DNA of 64,000 bases from Ignavibacteria bacterium UBA7675 (GTDB lineage: Bacteria > Bacteroidota > Ignavibacteria > Kapaibacteriales > UB7675). The notes beneath the pieces were generated by a model. The model ran no database searches and had not been told where the DNA came from. It saw nothing but the letters and a program-made list of their open reading frames with translations. The position numbers and the translations under genes were made by a program. The stretch is taken from assembly GCA_002483085.1 (NCBI GenBank), contig DLHF01000046.1:161940-225939 (forward strand), in the 5' to 3' direction. Each line of letters begins with the position of its first letter. Position 1 is the stretch's first letter. Positions 1 through 9,220 of this stretch are shown here, one piece after another.

Positions 1-275
1 CTCTGGCCGCCGGGCGGCGCTCGGGGCGTTCTTCGCCAATACTTTTACTCCGGGTTGCGCGAACGGGTTTACCGTCTCTGGTCGCTATCAGACGCTTGGG
101 GCGTTCTTCGCCACCTTCGTCGCTAAAGCTACGGCTCCTCGTTGCGCGAACAGGTTTACCACCTCTCGCTGCCGGGCGGCGTTCGGGGCGTTCTTCGCCA
201 ATACTTTTGCTCCGGGTTGCGCGAACGGGTTTACCACCTCTGGCCGCCGGGCGGCGCTCGGTGCGTTCTTCAGCT
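1..275. repeat. In-gene tandem repeat of 75-87 bp units
   Basis: Units run on the minus strand and encode GGKPVRATRS(K/R)S followed by GEERP(E/K)R. Three units plus a partial one are visible and the array may continue past position 1. One unit carries a 12-bp insertion (SFSDEGGEERP instead of SIGEERP). Confidence 0.75.
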
Positions 276-466
276 CCCCAATCTGCCCGAAATCCCGCCC
301 CCGAAGCAGGGCGTGCGGCACGACCTGTTGCGGTCGAGCGTTTTTTTCCTCCGCCTTCGGCGTTGCGATTATTGCGAAAGCCTTTACTTGGTGCGGAACG
401 CTGCGGCTTGCTGGTTCCGACCGAACGCTTTCCACGGCTTCCACTTTGAGCTGATCGCTTTTTCAT
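1..466 (-). CDS. Basic, repeat-rich N-terminus of an unidentified protein (partial, possibly an rRNA pseudouridine synthase)
   Basis: The frame opens with ATG at 466 (MKKRSAQSGSRGKRS) and stays open to the window edge, about 155 codons, so only the N-terminus is visible. The sequence is extremely rich in Arg, Lys, Gly and Ser and contains an imperfect tandem repeat of 25-29 residues (core GGKPVRATRSKSIGEERPERR), seen three times plus a partial copy. The DNA repeats with a period of about 75-87 bp between 1 and 275. In Bacteroidota such Arg/Gly-rich leaders often precede RsuA/RluB-type pseudouridine synthases; that assignment is inference because no catalytic domain lies in the window. An AAAGG-like stretch precedes the start. 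It lies 70 bp downstream of the DUF3299 gene on the same strand. Confidence 0.6.
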   Translation of the reverse strand, partial: MKKRSAQSGSRGKRSVGTSKPQRSAPSKGFRNNRNAEGGGKKRSTATGRAARPASGAGFRADWGAEERTERRPAARGGKPVRATRSKSIGEERPERRPAARGGKPVRATRSRSFSDEGGEERPKRLIATRDGKPVRATRSKSIGEERPERRPAAR

Positions 467-536
467 ACATACCTTTCATCAAATCATTCATAGATCACAA
501 TTTTTCCACCGGTACATCCGGTTTGCCATAGCGGCT

Positions 537-983
537 TTACAGAACTTCCTCGCATTCAATCGTGTACATCACATCGGCAAACTCATCTTGTACATTGGTG
601 TTTACCTTTAGCGTTCCGCGAACTTTTACTACTCCAGCCTTATAGTCGGCTGTTTGTCCCTTACTCATATGTACCAGCACAATTTCATTCACCCGCAGCG
701 GCGGATGGCAATAGCAGTTCATCGGCGGCGAGGAAGCAAGAAGAAATTCGTCGATATCGTCGAGCTGTGTCAGAGCCGACATAAAACCAAGTATCTCCAC
801 TTTTTTACCGTGGAGTTCTGCCACTTCTTTCGGCGGCTTCTGTCCAGGATTGTACAGCCGCAGTACTTTAAATGCCACACGCTGATATGCAGTTTGCACA
901 GGCGTGCTCCACAGCAACGGCGCGGCTACCATAAGAACAACAACGGACAGCCCAAATACACTACGAGCACGAATGTTCATCAT
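537..983 (-). CDS. DUF3299 exported protein, last gene of the zinc-type ABC operon
   Basis: This is a 148-residue protein starting at one of two adjacent ATGs (983 or 980), one base after the permease stop codon; an upstream in-frame start at 1022 would overlap the permease and is less likely. An N-terminal hydrophobic segment (about residues 8-27) is a signal peptide or anchor. The body carries the DUF3299 signature: GKKVEILGFM, then SSPPMNCYCHPP and VRGTLKV. The conserved Cys/His pair in NCYCHPP could bind metal. In Pseudomonas the family member PA4066 sits in a zinc-starvation-induced operon with the same ATPase and permease types. The molecular role is unknown. Confidence 0.8.
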   Translation of the reverse strand: MMNIRARSVFGLSVVVLMVAAPLLWSTPVQTAYQRVAFKVLRLYNPGQKPPKEVAELHGKKVEILGFMSALTQLDDIDEFLLASSPPMNCYCHPPLRVNEIVLVHMSKGQTADYKAGVVKVRGTLKVNTNVQDEFADVMYTIECEEVL

Positions 984-984
984 A

Positions 985-2301
985 TTAACCAGTTGAGGCA
1001 AGATGATCGGAAACGTCCACACGATACGCCATATACGCAGGTAGCAATGCTGTCACCACAGCTAACAGCACAACGCCACAAGCAATAAACACTTCTACTA
1101 CATGAAGCCCCGTTACAGCTATGGCTACACCCGTTTGGGCGCGTATTGCAGGTTCGGCCACAACCAAAGCCACACGAGCTACCACAAGGCCAACAACAGC
1201 TCCTGCAAGTCCTGTTAACACTGCCTCTGTAAGCATCAGCCCCAGAATAGTGCGCCTATGTGCTCCAAGAGCGCGAAGCACTGCAACTTCACGGCGACGC
1301 TCGTGCAACGACGTGTACATAGCAATAAACATGGAAATAGCTCCTACCGCTACGACGAGATAGGAAACAATAAGAAGCAGACCGTGAATATTGCCAACCA
1401 CGACAAACAGCTCGGCAATTTCTCGCACGGGCAATACTGCCTGTGCAGCCGTGCGGTCGTTGACCGAACGCATAAAACTGTCAAAAAACACCGGGCTTTT
1501 CAGCCGCACAGCAATTGCTGTTATCGTCGTAAAGTCTGGCGGTATCAGCGAGTCGCGCTTCACGTGGTTGCTGTGATCATCACCATGTGCATGGTCATAA
1601 TCAGTCGTTTCGCCGCCTTCGGCCTCGGCCAGAAGTGCGTCGGCTGCTTCCTGCTGATGCTGATACTCGCGGTAGTGTGCGTCCCACACGGTGCGTAGTG
1701 TTGTAAACACTCCGCGATCAATTGCCGTTTGCGTAGGCACCAGTACTCCGGTAATCGTAAGGCGCTCAAAATCGTGGACTTCGCCGCCTTCGTGCATTCC
1801 GTGTGTCATCAGCACTGTACTTCCGAGCTTCAGGCCGGTTGCCTGGGCCACATCGCTGCCGATTACAGCCTCGTAGTCCATAGCAAAAGGTCTACCTGTC
1901 TCTACCCGTACACGACGCCCTTTTCTGTATTCAAAAGCAGAAAAGAACTGCGGCGCTGTGCCCACTACCCGGAAACCGCTTATATTATCGCCAAATACCA
2001 TTGGCAGCATCACGCCCACTCTGCGATCCCGCGCCAGCTTTTCGTACACATCAAGCGGAATATTGCCAACAGGCGCTCCCACATGGTACATCGTATTGAG
2101 CACGAGCTGCAACGGACTGCCCTTGGCTCCAACGATAATTTCATACCCGGTATCTTTCTGCGAGAAGGTATTGCGGCTCTCGTCGCGCAGCAGCAGAATG
2201 CCCGTTACCAATGCCGTCCCAGTTGCTATGGACAGCACCGATAGCAACACTGTCACCCACCGGCGTCGCAAAAAACCGCGCGAGATAGACAAAAAATTCA
2301 T
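985..2301 (-). CDS. ABC transporter permease, MacB/LolC-FtsX type, with His-rich periplasmic loop
   Basis: This 438-residue protein has the FtsX/MacB layout: one N-terminal membrane segment (about 15-38), a large periplasmic domain, and three C-terminal membrane segments (about 300-330, 350-380, 400-425). The periplasmic domain includes a His/Asp-rich stretch at residues 236-246 (DHAHGDDHSNH) and an earlier HGMHEGGEVHDF motif. The family transports no soluble substrate but works mechanically or on lipids and proteins; the His loop points to metal sensing or handling. Its start overlaps the ATPase gene by 4 bp (ATGA), so the two are translationally coupled. The closest known arrangement is PA4063-PA4066. 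Zinc as the metal is inference. Confidence 0.85.
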   Translation of the reverse strand: MNFLSISRGFLRRRWVTVLLSVLSIATGTALVTGILLLRDESRNTFSQKDTGYEIIVGAKGSPLQLVLNTMYHVGAPVGNIPLDVYEKLARDRRVGVMLPMVFGDNISGFRVVGTAPQFFSAFEYRKGRRVRVETGRPFAMDYEAVIGSDVAQATGLKLGSTVLMTHGMHEGGEVHDFERLTITGVLVPTQTAIDRGVFTTLRTVWDAHYREYQHQQEAADALLAEAEGGETTDYDHAHGDDHSNHVKRDSLIPPDFTTITAIAVRLKSPVFFDSFMRSVNDRTAAQAVLPVREIAELFVVVGNIHGLLLIVSYLVVAVGAISMFIAMYTSLHERRREVAVLRALGAHRRTILGLMLTEAVLTGLAGAVVGLVVARVALVVAEPAIRAQTGVAIAVTGLHVVEVFIACGVVLLAVVTALLPAYMAYRVDVSDHLASTG

Positions 2302-2996
2302 GCTGCCCTTCCGTGTTCAACGGCAACCACATCGCCGATCGGCACAACACAGTCGAACGATTCCATCACAATCGGATCGTGTGTCGCGATTAAAAGCGAT
2401 GCACCGCTTTCCGAGGCCAACCTGCGCAGTTCGTCTACAACAAGCCGGGCATTTTCATCGTCGAGGCTCGCCGTTGGCTCGTCGGCTAATAACAGTGCAG
2501 GGGCGTTGAGAAGAGCTCTGGCAATAGCCACGCGCTGCTGCTCACCCACAGAGAGCTTGTGCGAATACGTATGCAGTTTTTTTTCAAGACCAAGCCGCAC
2601 AAGCAACTCCCTGGCCCGCTGCTGACTTCCCTGCTTGCGGCCTGCAAATGCGGCAGCGAGCAGTACATTTTCTAATGCTGTGAACCCATGCAAAAGGTGC
2701 AGCGTCTGGAAAATACATCCTATGGTTCGGGCGCGGAATGTGTCGCGCTCGGATTCGCTCATCTCGCTCACCACCTGGCCATCAACGGTGATACTGCCTG
2801 CGTCGGCGGACAACAGGCCGGCAATCAGATGCAGGAACGTAGTCTTTCCCGTCCCGCTTCGGCCTATAAGCACCATGCTCGCCTGGCGTTCCAGCGAAAA
2901 CGATGCAATGCGAAATACAGGCCCAGTGCGCCCGCCGCGTATCTTTTCCACATCGTGCATTGCCAAAAGTGCTGTATCAGTTGTCTGCCTGTTCAT
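2298..2996 (-). CDS. ABC transporter ATP-binding protein, LolD/MacB family
   Basis: This 232-residue ATPase has all hallmark motifs: Walker A GRSGTGKTT (about residues 42-50), Q-loop in CIFQTLHLL, ABC signature LSVGEQQRVAIARAL, Walker B LLLADEPTASLD and the switch histidine in LIATHDP. It would energise the permease encoded immediately downstream, with which it overlaps by 4 bp. The HIT gene ends 6 bp upstream of its start, so all four genes are probably one transcript. Confidence 0.93.
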   Translation of the reverse strand: MNRQTTDTALLAMHDVEKIRGGRTGPVFRIASFSLERQASMVLIGRSGTGKTTFLHLIAGLLSADAGSITVDGQVVSEMSESERDTFRARTIGCIFQTLHLLHGFTALENVLLAAAFAGRKQGSQQRARELLVRLGLEKKLHTYSHKLSVGEQQRVAIARALLNAPALLLADEPTASLDDENARLVVDELRRLASESGASLLIATHDPIVMESFDCVVPIGDVVAVEHGRAA

Positions 2997-3002
2997 TGCA
3001 CA

Positions 3003-3347
3003 TCATCCCGGAGGCCAGTTCATAGCACGCCCGCCCAGCAGGTGGATATGAATATGAAATACACTTTGCCCGCCATCGCTGTTGCAGTTCATCACAAGCC
3101 GATAGCCGCTCTGGTCTACCCCCATGTCCCGAGCCACACGCTGGGCAGCAAGTACCATTCGGCCTATTAGCTCTGCATCGCTTTCTGCTATATCGTTGAC
3201 TGTCGCGATATGTCTTTTGGGAATAACAATCACGTGAACCGGCGCCTGAGGGCTGATATCCCGAAAAGCAAGTACGTCGTCGTCCTCGTACTCAATAGTA
3301 GCCGGAATTTCGCGCGAGATAATTTTCGAAAAAATTGTTTCGGCCAT
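3003..3347 (-). CDS. HIT-family nucleotide hydrolase (Hint-like)
   Basis: A 114-residue protein starting MAETIFSKIISREIPA at 3347, preceded by a good ribosome binding site (GGAAGG, 7 bases upstream). An upstream in-frame start at 3488 is rejected because the family begins at MAETIF. The HIT motif FHIHIHLLGG lies near the C-terminus; its middle histidine is the catalytic nucleophile in adenosine 5'-monophosphoramidase/Hint enzymes. It is the first gene of the ABC operon. HIT proteins are housekeeping enzymes, so the link to the transporter may be only positional. Confidence 0.93.
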   Translation of the reverse strand: MAETIFSKIISREIPATIEYEDDDVLAFRDISPQAPVHVIVIPKRHIATVNDIAESDAELIGRMVLAAQRVARDMGVDQSGYRLVMNCNSDGGQSVFHIHIHLLGGRAMNWPPG

Positions 3348-3726
3348 AGCAATCCCTTCCAAGTTAGTTGCAAGTCCCTGCGCTGTGCCTTTTTGTACAG
3401 CACAATGTAATACGATATATGCGCTTCGGTCGCTGCCCGTCCTTCCTGGCTTCGCACCGCGCTGCACATCCGCCTCGTAGCTGGCCAAGCGCCTACAGCA
3501 ATTGTATGTCGCAAGCTCGCCTGCACACTGCTCTTATAACAAGAGCACACAGACAAAGCAACCGGCAATAGACGTGCTCTCATCGCTCGGGCTTACGGAA
3601 GCAAATGCCACACCAGACACCTTCACAAGGATCGCGGCAAAGATTTTAGACAACTACGGGTGCAAAGATACAAAAAAGCGAGGTCGGGTAGCATAGCACC
3701 TATGCGTTATCATCCGGAGTACATGC
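3348..3726. other. Intergenic region upstream of the HIT operon
   Basis: No convincing gene. It holds the promoter region of the HIT/ABC operon and one copy of intergenic repeat module B on the minus strand (3421-3480). Confidence 0.6.
3421..3480 (-). repeat. Intergenic repeat module B, copy 1
   Basis: Read on the minus strand this copy contains GCAGCGCGGTGC and, further on, GCAGCGACCGAAGCG. The same two blocks in the same order occur near 37953, 49933 and 54063. Confidence 0.65.
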
Positions 3727-3765
3727 AAAAAAAGAGCAGCCCTCCGGAAATCCGGAAGGCTGCTC
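3727..3765 (-). terminator. Rho-independent terminator of the 1525-residue T9SS protein gene
   Basis: A 14-bp stem (GAGCAGCCYTCCGG, one mismatch) with an AAAT loop is followed on the minus strand by seven T residues. It lies about 20 bp after the stop codon at 3787. Confidence 0.85.
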
Positions 3766-3786
3766 CAATTACCTGCGCGATTCGGA

Positions 3787-6700
3787 TTAACGAATAACGC
3801 TCATCTTGCGAACGAGTACTTGATCGCCTTGAGCCAGTTTCACCATGTAAGTGCCAGCACCTACTTGATTACCTGCTGCGTCCATACCGTCCCATTTGTA
3901 GCTATATTCGTTAGCATCAACCACACCATCAACGATTGTGCGAACAGTATTGCCCATCACATCGGTGATTTCCACTTTCACATAGCCGCGTTCCGGCATG
4001 CTATAGCTGATTGTGGTTTCGTCAGCAAACGGGTTCGGCCAGTTTTGGCTGAGAACTACACCATCAGCGTAGTCATAGGTTCTTTCGATTGTGCTCGAAT
4101 ATGTTTCGGTACCATCGAAGTCAACCTGACGCAGACGATATTCGTAGGTTGTACCACGTACAACGTCTTTGTCGAGGTGGCCATACTGATTGAGCGATGT
4201 CGAGTTACCGCCGCTCTGGCTGCCTACAAATGTAATTGCTTTCCAGTTGTTTGTGCTATTGAGTTCGCGGCGTTCTACGTGGAAGCCTGCATTGTTCACT
4301 TCTGTTGCGGTTTCCCAGAACAGATCGATACCATTGCGGCGAACAACACCATCGAAGTTAGCGAGCTCGACCGGAACGATAGGCAGACAGAGGTTGCTGT
4401 CTACATACACCGGAGGATTGCTGAAGGAACGAACACCGAAGTACGGGCGGATAAGCGGAATCCACGAACCGCGCGAATAGGTGTTCACACCACCTGCGAG
4501 ACCTACGTTGTTAAGGTGGGAATAGCCGGGGTTACCGATTGTGGGCGTAAAGCCTGTCCATGTACCACTGTTCAGTGTGTTTTCAAAAGCAAACACGTTT
4601 TTGTTAATCAGGTTACCTTGGATGTTTTTCTGACGGAAGCCTCTGAAGGCGTTCAGACTGATGTTTGCATCACCGGCACGGATAATCGTACCGTCGTAGG
4701 TTGTTACCTGACCCATGCGGGATCTCGAAGCGCCAAGTTCAAAGCCCTCAGAACCTCTTTGAGCAACCGACATCCAGTAGTTGCCCGGCAGCAGAACCAC
4801 CGGATTCATAGTATAGGTCGTGTACTCATCATAGAAGGGCTCGCCATTTGCCGGCGGATACGGGCTGCGATTATCATCATAACCACGGCGTTTTTGCACT
4901 GTCGAGTTAGCGATACGCTGTCCGGGAACACCACCTTGGTCGCGATAGAGCGAGAAGCTGATGTTCAACATGTCGGAGTTCAGGCTTGCGAAATACGCCT
5001 GATAACCGCGAACAGTATCCTGCGTTGTCACCGTAAAGCGCATAGCAATTTGACCCGAGCTATTACCACCATCAGCACCGTATGCCCATGCCACCCATGC
5101 AGCAGAACCTTCGTTGGTTCCGGACATGTTCAGACCTTTGCCCGGAGCACCGGAGAAGGACTGATCGGGAACGTCGTTTTGGCCAGACGGCGGCGTAACA
5201 GGATCGTAAGCATACGACGGGCCAAATATCAGTGTAAACTCACCGTATGTGGAGTCGTTCAGACGGTTCGGATCGCCCCACGGCGTGTACAGACGGGTAG
5301 CGAGAATATAGTCACCCGGTGTTGTCAAGCGTGCATTCCAGTTCGGCATGTCTATATCAACTTGTCTGTTGGCCGGAAGGAACGGAATGGTACGCGAACG
5401 GCAGTAGACATGGCGGTTTTCTGTTTCGTCTTTTTGCATGATCAGAGCTTGAACAGCAAAAGAGGAAGCACCAATGCTTGTGTTGTTGCTAATTTTCACC
5501 ACAATCGGAATATCCGATGCCTGGCTGGCAGGAGCCTGCGTATAGGGCCAGTTAGCCTGGATGGAAGCTACTTCCAGATCAGGCGCTTCTGTGCGGAAGA
5601 AAATACGAACGTTGTCAACATAGAAATCATCTGCATCATCAGAGATTTGCGGGGTCGTTTCATCTTTAGCGATAACGCGGAAGCGGAAACGGAAGTTCTG
5701 AGCACCCTGATTCGGCGAATTGATGATCGTATCGGGGATTTGGATAAACACCTTGTTGAAGTCGCGCTCTTTACCATCGTCGTAAAGATCGGCACGCAGA
5801 CCCTGGTCTTTCGAAAGAGCCGAGTCGGGTTTTTCTTCAGAGAAACCTCTGCGTGTACCACCTGCACCAAAGATCGTGTAGGCAGGATTGTCGGTATAGA
5901 ATTTACCGGGATCGTCCATACGGGGGTGTTTGTTCCATTCCGTGCTTGCGATGTTCACAATGTTTTTGTATCCATCAGGGCTCGGCGAAGCAAACTCGAG
6001 TTGCAGAAGGTCGGGCTGGAAGGCAATACCAGCATCCGGATGCGGAGGAGCAGTATTACGCACTACGCGGGGTTCCGGACCAAACAGTGTCTGATCGCGC
6101 CAGCCACGGTTCCACTCGCCTGTCGGCGGTACACCGGTACGCTGGTACGAGAAGGACAGAACGGCGCCTTTTTTGTTGCGGAGGTCAATCGGGAACGAAC
6201 GGAGTTCGTCACCACCGGGCAGCGGAGTCGGATTGGCACCGCTAAGCGTTACGCGGTTCAAGCGGATAACGGGCGAATTCAGTTTGTTTGAGCCAAGACC
6301 CAAGCGGCCTCGCGGCGGCGGCGGGTTGGATGTAGCAGCATCACCGTCTACTTGCTCAGCATTGATGCTGACCCATTTATCAACTGCCGGCAGAGGACCC
6401 TCGCGACGCGAGAAGCTAAAACCACTACCTTCGTCGTAGAAGGCAGAAAGTCTTTTCAGACCAAACAGACGAATAGATGTTGTATCATCGAACGGCCACT
6501 GGTCGTTGAAGCCTTCGGGCGAACCGCACACATAGGGTTCAGCAATTACTTCTGCTGTAAGACGACCAATGTGGTTCAGCAAGAAGCCGTTAGTTTCAAA
6601 TGCAGCGAATTTTACTTCTACGAAACCATACGGAGGAACACCATTCAGGTTGTTCGGTCCGGGGAACGGAATAGGTGCACCAGCAGCGTCGATCAGACGC

Positions 6701-8364
6701 ACACCGCTTGCAAGCTGATCCCAACGCTCGTAACCAGCTTTCAGGTTCAAGCTGTCAATACATGCGATACGGTTGGAAATAATCGTATCCGGGCCAATAA
6801 TGTCGTTCTTTACGCGGAATCTTGCGCGGAACTGCAAGCTCTGCTGCTGGAAGTTCACGCCGTTAGGACCCTGAATATTATTAGTCAGGTTCTGGAATAC
6901 GCTCACAGGCTGGATAGCACCAAGTACGGGGCTACCTACCAGCAACTCGAAGTTGTTGGGATCGGTAATCACATACGCTTTGTTGTTGGGGTCGAACTCG
7001 TTGGTAGCGGGGTTGCGAAGAATATACTTTGTGCTGTATGTACGAAGTACGTTCTTCCACTGCTTGAAGCGCACTGCAAGGTTCGTGCTCGGTGTCGTAA
7101 GAGCCGAACCATTAGGGCCATCAACATATACGTTGCCATTCACCAGATACTCGCTGTACTGTGTATAGCGTGTAACAGCTCCGCCTGAGGGAGGATAGTT
7201 CACGTGAATAGCTTGGCCACGCACGCCAATTGTCGAGTTATCGCGGAAGATACGCTGCGAAGGAACCGGGAAGTTACCCACGCGAGCAATACCTCTGTAC
7301 ACTTCGTAATTGTATACCACCGAGCTATCGGAAGCATCGAGCACGATCTGTGCATTAACGCTTACGAAGTTATCGCCCATACCCGGACGAATGTCTTTGC
7401 CGAAGGTCACGTTACCATATGGTGTGCCTTTGGCGCCAATCGGAACGAGGTTGATAAAGTAGATAATCAGCTTATCGCCTGTCGACGAACGCTTGTACCA
7501 TACTTGACCGTAATCATCGGGCTGGTTGCTGTATTTATTGAACTGCGAAAGTTGCAGGTCATCCCAGAACGGAGCGATAATCGGGGCGTTGTTTGTAAAG
7601 CCCGCGAGCGAACCGTTGTTGGGGTTGCGAATACCGTTGGCTTGTGTGCCGGCAGCGTTAATCTGCTGTGCATCATTGGCCAGACCAAGAGCAACATAGC
7701 GGAAGCCGAAGTTATCAGCAACGGGGTCTGTAAGGCTGTTTTGTGCATCGCGTGTACGGAAATCTTCGCTTTCCGGATCGTATGCAGTTACAGAGCCTTC
7801 CGGAATGTAGCGTTGCCCGGTAGAAGGATCATAGAAGTAACGGCGGTTGCTAAGAGCAATAAGGCCGTTGGTAGAAACATAGAAGCTGTCGTAGCGAACA
7901 CCGTTGAAGTAGAACGGCTGCGACAGGTTCATGGGAATCGGGCCAGCAAAAGCGTTGTCCGTAGAGTCCGTAGGGCTGGCTGGGTTGCGGAAGTAGCGCA
8001 AACCTTCGGAAGTGTTTGTTGCCCAGTAGTCGTCAGACAACTGCGTCGGACCGCTTACAATACGGCGCCACAGTGCAGGTTCAAAGTCCAAGCTCACGAG
8101 CTCAGGACTCGGACGCCACCCCTTGCGGGTCTGGCGATCGTAGTCAGCAACGTTGTCATCGCTGTCTACTATGTAGTAACCGGTAGAAATAGCCGGTTGC
8201 GTTGTGGGATTTGTTCCGGTAACCGTAAAGGGTCGGGGCGCTGAGTTCGCAGGCGTGGCGCTCTTGCGCTGCACTTCCTCGTTTTTCCCTCCGCCTCCCG
8301 CCTGTGCGGTCACTGTTCCAGCAATGAGTAACATCATTGCCAGACTCAGTAAGCGTTGTTTCAT
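3787..8364 (-). CDS. Large secreted T9SS cargo protein with NIDO-like N-terminal region
   Basis: The 1525-residue protein has a clear signal peptide (MKQRLLSLAMMLLIAGTVTAQA). An N-terminal region contains YDSFYVSTNGLIALSN and APFWDDLQLSQ, resembling nidogen-like (NIDO) domains. A long middle follows with no domain I recognise. Near the C-terminus is the stretch LFWETATEVNNAGFHVERR, typical of the fibronectin-like module preceding T9SS tails. The last 85 residues form a type A sorting domain: SQNWPNPFADETTISYSMPE, then GAGTYMVKLAQG and VLVRKMSVIR. It should be exported by Sec, then carried to the surface by T9SS with cleavage of the tail. A GGGAG-like sequence precedes the ATG. Function is unknown. 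Confidence 0.92.
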   Translation of the reverse strand: MKQRLLSLAMMLLIAGTVTAQAGGGGKNEEVQRKSATPANSAPRPFTVTGTNPTTQPAISTGYYIVDSDDNVADYDRQTRKGWRPSPELVSLDFEPALWRRIVSGPTQLSDDYWATNTSEGLRYFRNPASPTDSTDNAFAGPIPMNLSQPFYFNGVRYDSFYVSTNGLIALSNRRYFYDPSTGQRYIPEGSVTAYDPESEDFRTRDAQNSLTDPVADNFGFRYVALGLANDAQQINAAGTQANGIRNPNNGSLAGFTNNAPIIAPFWDDLQLSQFNKYSNQPDDYGQVWYKRSSTGDKLIIYFINLVPIGAKGTPYGNVTFGKDIRPGMGDNFVSVNAQIVLDASDSSVVYNYEVYRGIARVGNFPVPSQRIFRDNSTIGVRGQAIHVNYPPSGGAVTRYTQYSEYLVNGNVYVDGPNGSALTTPSTNLAVRFKQWKNVLRTYSTKYILRNPATNEFDPNNKAYVITDPNNFELLVGSPVLGAIQPVSVFQNLTNNIQGPNGVNFQQQSLQFRARFRVKNDIIGPDTIISNRIACIDSLNLKAGYERWDQLASGVRLIDAAGAPIPFPGPNNLNGVPPYGFVEVKFAAFETNGFLLNHIGRLTAEVIAEPYVCGSPEGFNDQWPFDDTTSIRLFGLKRLSAFYDEGSGFSFSRREGPLPAVDKWVSINAEQVDGDAATSNPPPPRGRLGLGSNKLNSPVIRLNRVTLSGANPTPLPGGDELRSFPIDLRNKKGAVLSFSYQRTGVPPTGEWNRGWRDQTLFGPEPRVVRNTAPPHPDAGIAFQPDLLQLEFASPSPDGYKNIVNIASTEWNKHPRMDDPGKFYTDNPAYTIFGAGGTRRGFSEEKPDSALSKDQGLRADLYDDGKERDFNKVFIQIPDTIINSPNQGAQNFRFRFRVIAKDETTPQISDDADDFYVDNVRIFFRTEAPDLEVASIQANWPYTQAPASQASDIPIVVKISNNTSIGASSFAVQALIMQKDETENRHVYCRSRTIPFLPANRQVDIDMPNWNARLTTPGDYILATRLYTPWGDPNRLNDSTYGEFTLIFGPSYAYDPVTPPSGQNDVPDQSFSGAPGKGLNMSGTNEGSAAWVAWAYGADGGNSSGQIAMRFTVTTQDTVRGYQAYFASLNSDMLNISFSLYRDQGGVPGQRIANSTVQKRRGYDDNRSPYPPANGEPFYDEYTTYTMNPVVLLPGNYWMSVAQRGSEGFELGASRSRMGQVTTYDGTIIRAGDANISLNAFRGFRQKNIQGNLINKNVFAFENTLNSGTWTGFTPTIGNPGYSHLNNVGLAGGVNTYSRGSWIPLIRPYFGVRSFSNPPVYVDSNLCLPIVPVELANFDGVVRRNGIDLFWETATEVNNAGFHVERRELNSTNNWKAITFVGSQSGGNSTSLNQYGHLDKDVVRGTTYEYRLRQVDFDGTETYSSTIERTYDYADGVVLSQNWPNPFADETTISYSMPERGYVKVEITDVMGNTVRTIVDGVVDANEYSYKWDGMDAAGNQVGAGTYMVKLAQGDQVLVRKMSVIR

Positions 8365-9220
8365 ACTGTACTCCCGTAAAAATTGAAATAAGGATATGAA
8401 CTGTTTAACAATTCAATAACTCTATACGAAAAAATTATCACAGATCTTTATAAGATATGGAAATATCGCTCACGAAGCAATCAAAAGCTCTCCACATCTA
8501 CCCTCTGGAATTCCATGTTTTTTTCAGGCATTTCGCCTCTTTTTTCCAACAACCTATTGCAGAACACATCAGTAGGGGCCGAGTTACACTTCTTTTTTCT
8601 TTTTTTCATTTTCTTTCTTTTTCTGCGGTCTCTTCCCCGTTGCGGTTGCTTTCCCGGACAATACCCCAGTTTAGCCCCGGTTGTTCCATCCAGTATGACT
8701 CTACCCGCAAGCTCCAGTTTTCTGTGGCAATAGTTCTGCTTTTACGCCCCTGTACGGGACAACAACACCGTGTGCAATCGCGGTTATAGCGTACATTTAT
8801 GCCTTATTCGGCTTTGTGGGGACGGCTCGCCGGGGCATGTACATTGCGGAATCGTGCAGTTCTCGCTATTGCGAGGCTGGTCGGGTCGTGCGGCAGCGGT
8901 TTGTGCGACCGGTGACAGCGACTAACCGGGCGCCGCAGCGACACCCGTGCCACAATGAATTGACTGTTCATTGCTCTTGTTCACCAGTGCATTTCGATAT
9001 GGCTTTCTCGCCGACAACAATCGTGTATGGGTTCTACACCGGGCGCCTGCTTATAAAAGGAATCGCTGTTTCTGGCGGCTGACAGCAGGAATACAGCCGA
9101 TACCAATAAGCTGCTTTTCCGCCGTTCGACTTGGATAAGCGTTCGGCAGGTACAGCCGCTTCAGCAGAAAGAGAACACACAACAATGGCAGGAGTTACAC
9201 AGGGAAAAACGGGAGGGTTT
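8365..9220. other. Long intergenic region with promoter of the T9SS cargo gene
   Basis: About 850 bp with no credible gene; short frames here lack family features or ribosome binding sites. The part next to 8364 is AT-rich and should hold the cargo gene promoter. A minus-strand copy of repeat module A lies at 8903-8953. Confidence 0.55.
8903..8953 (-). repeat. Intergenic repeat module A, copy 1
   Basis: Minus-strand copy beginning GTGGCACGGG and ending GTCGCTGTCACCGGTCGCA. CCGGT and ACCGG arms can pair around the conserved loop. Confidence 0.75.

Noticed and set aside
3820..6291. Long plus-strand frame (823 codons) opposite the 1525-residue T9SS gene
   Set aside because: Cys/Arg/Ile-rich with no domain or start signal; it mirrors the codon bias of the real minus-strand gene, which has a signal peptide and sorting tail.
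8457..8789. 110-codon plus-strand frame upstream of the T9SS cargo gene
   Set aside because: Phe/Ser-rich artefact of an AT- and T-rich spacer, without ribosome binding site or motif.
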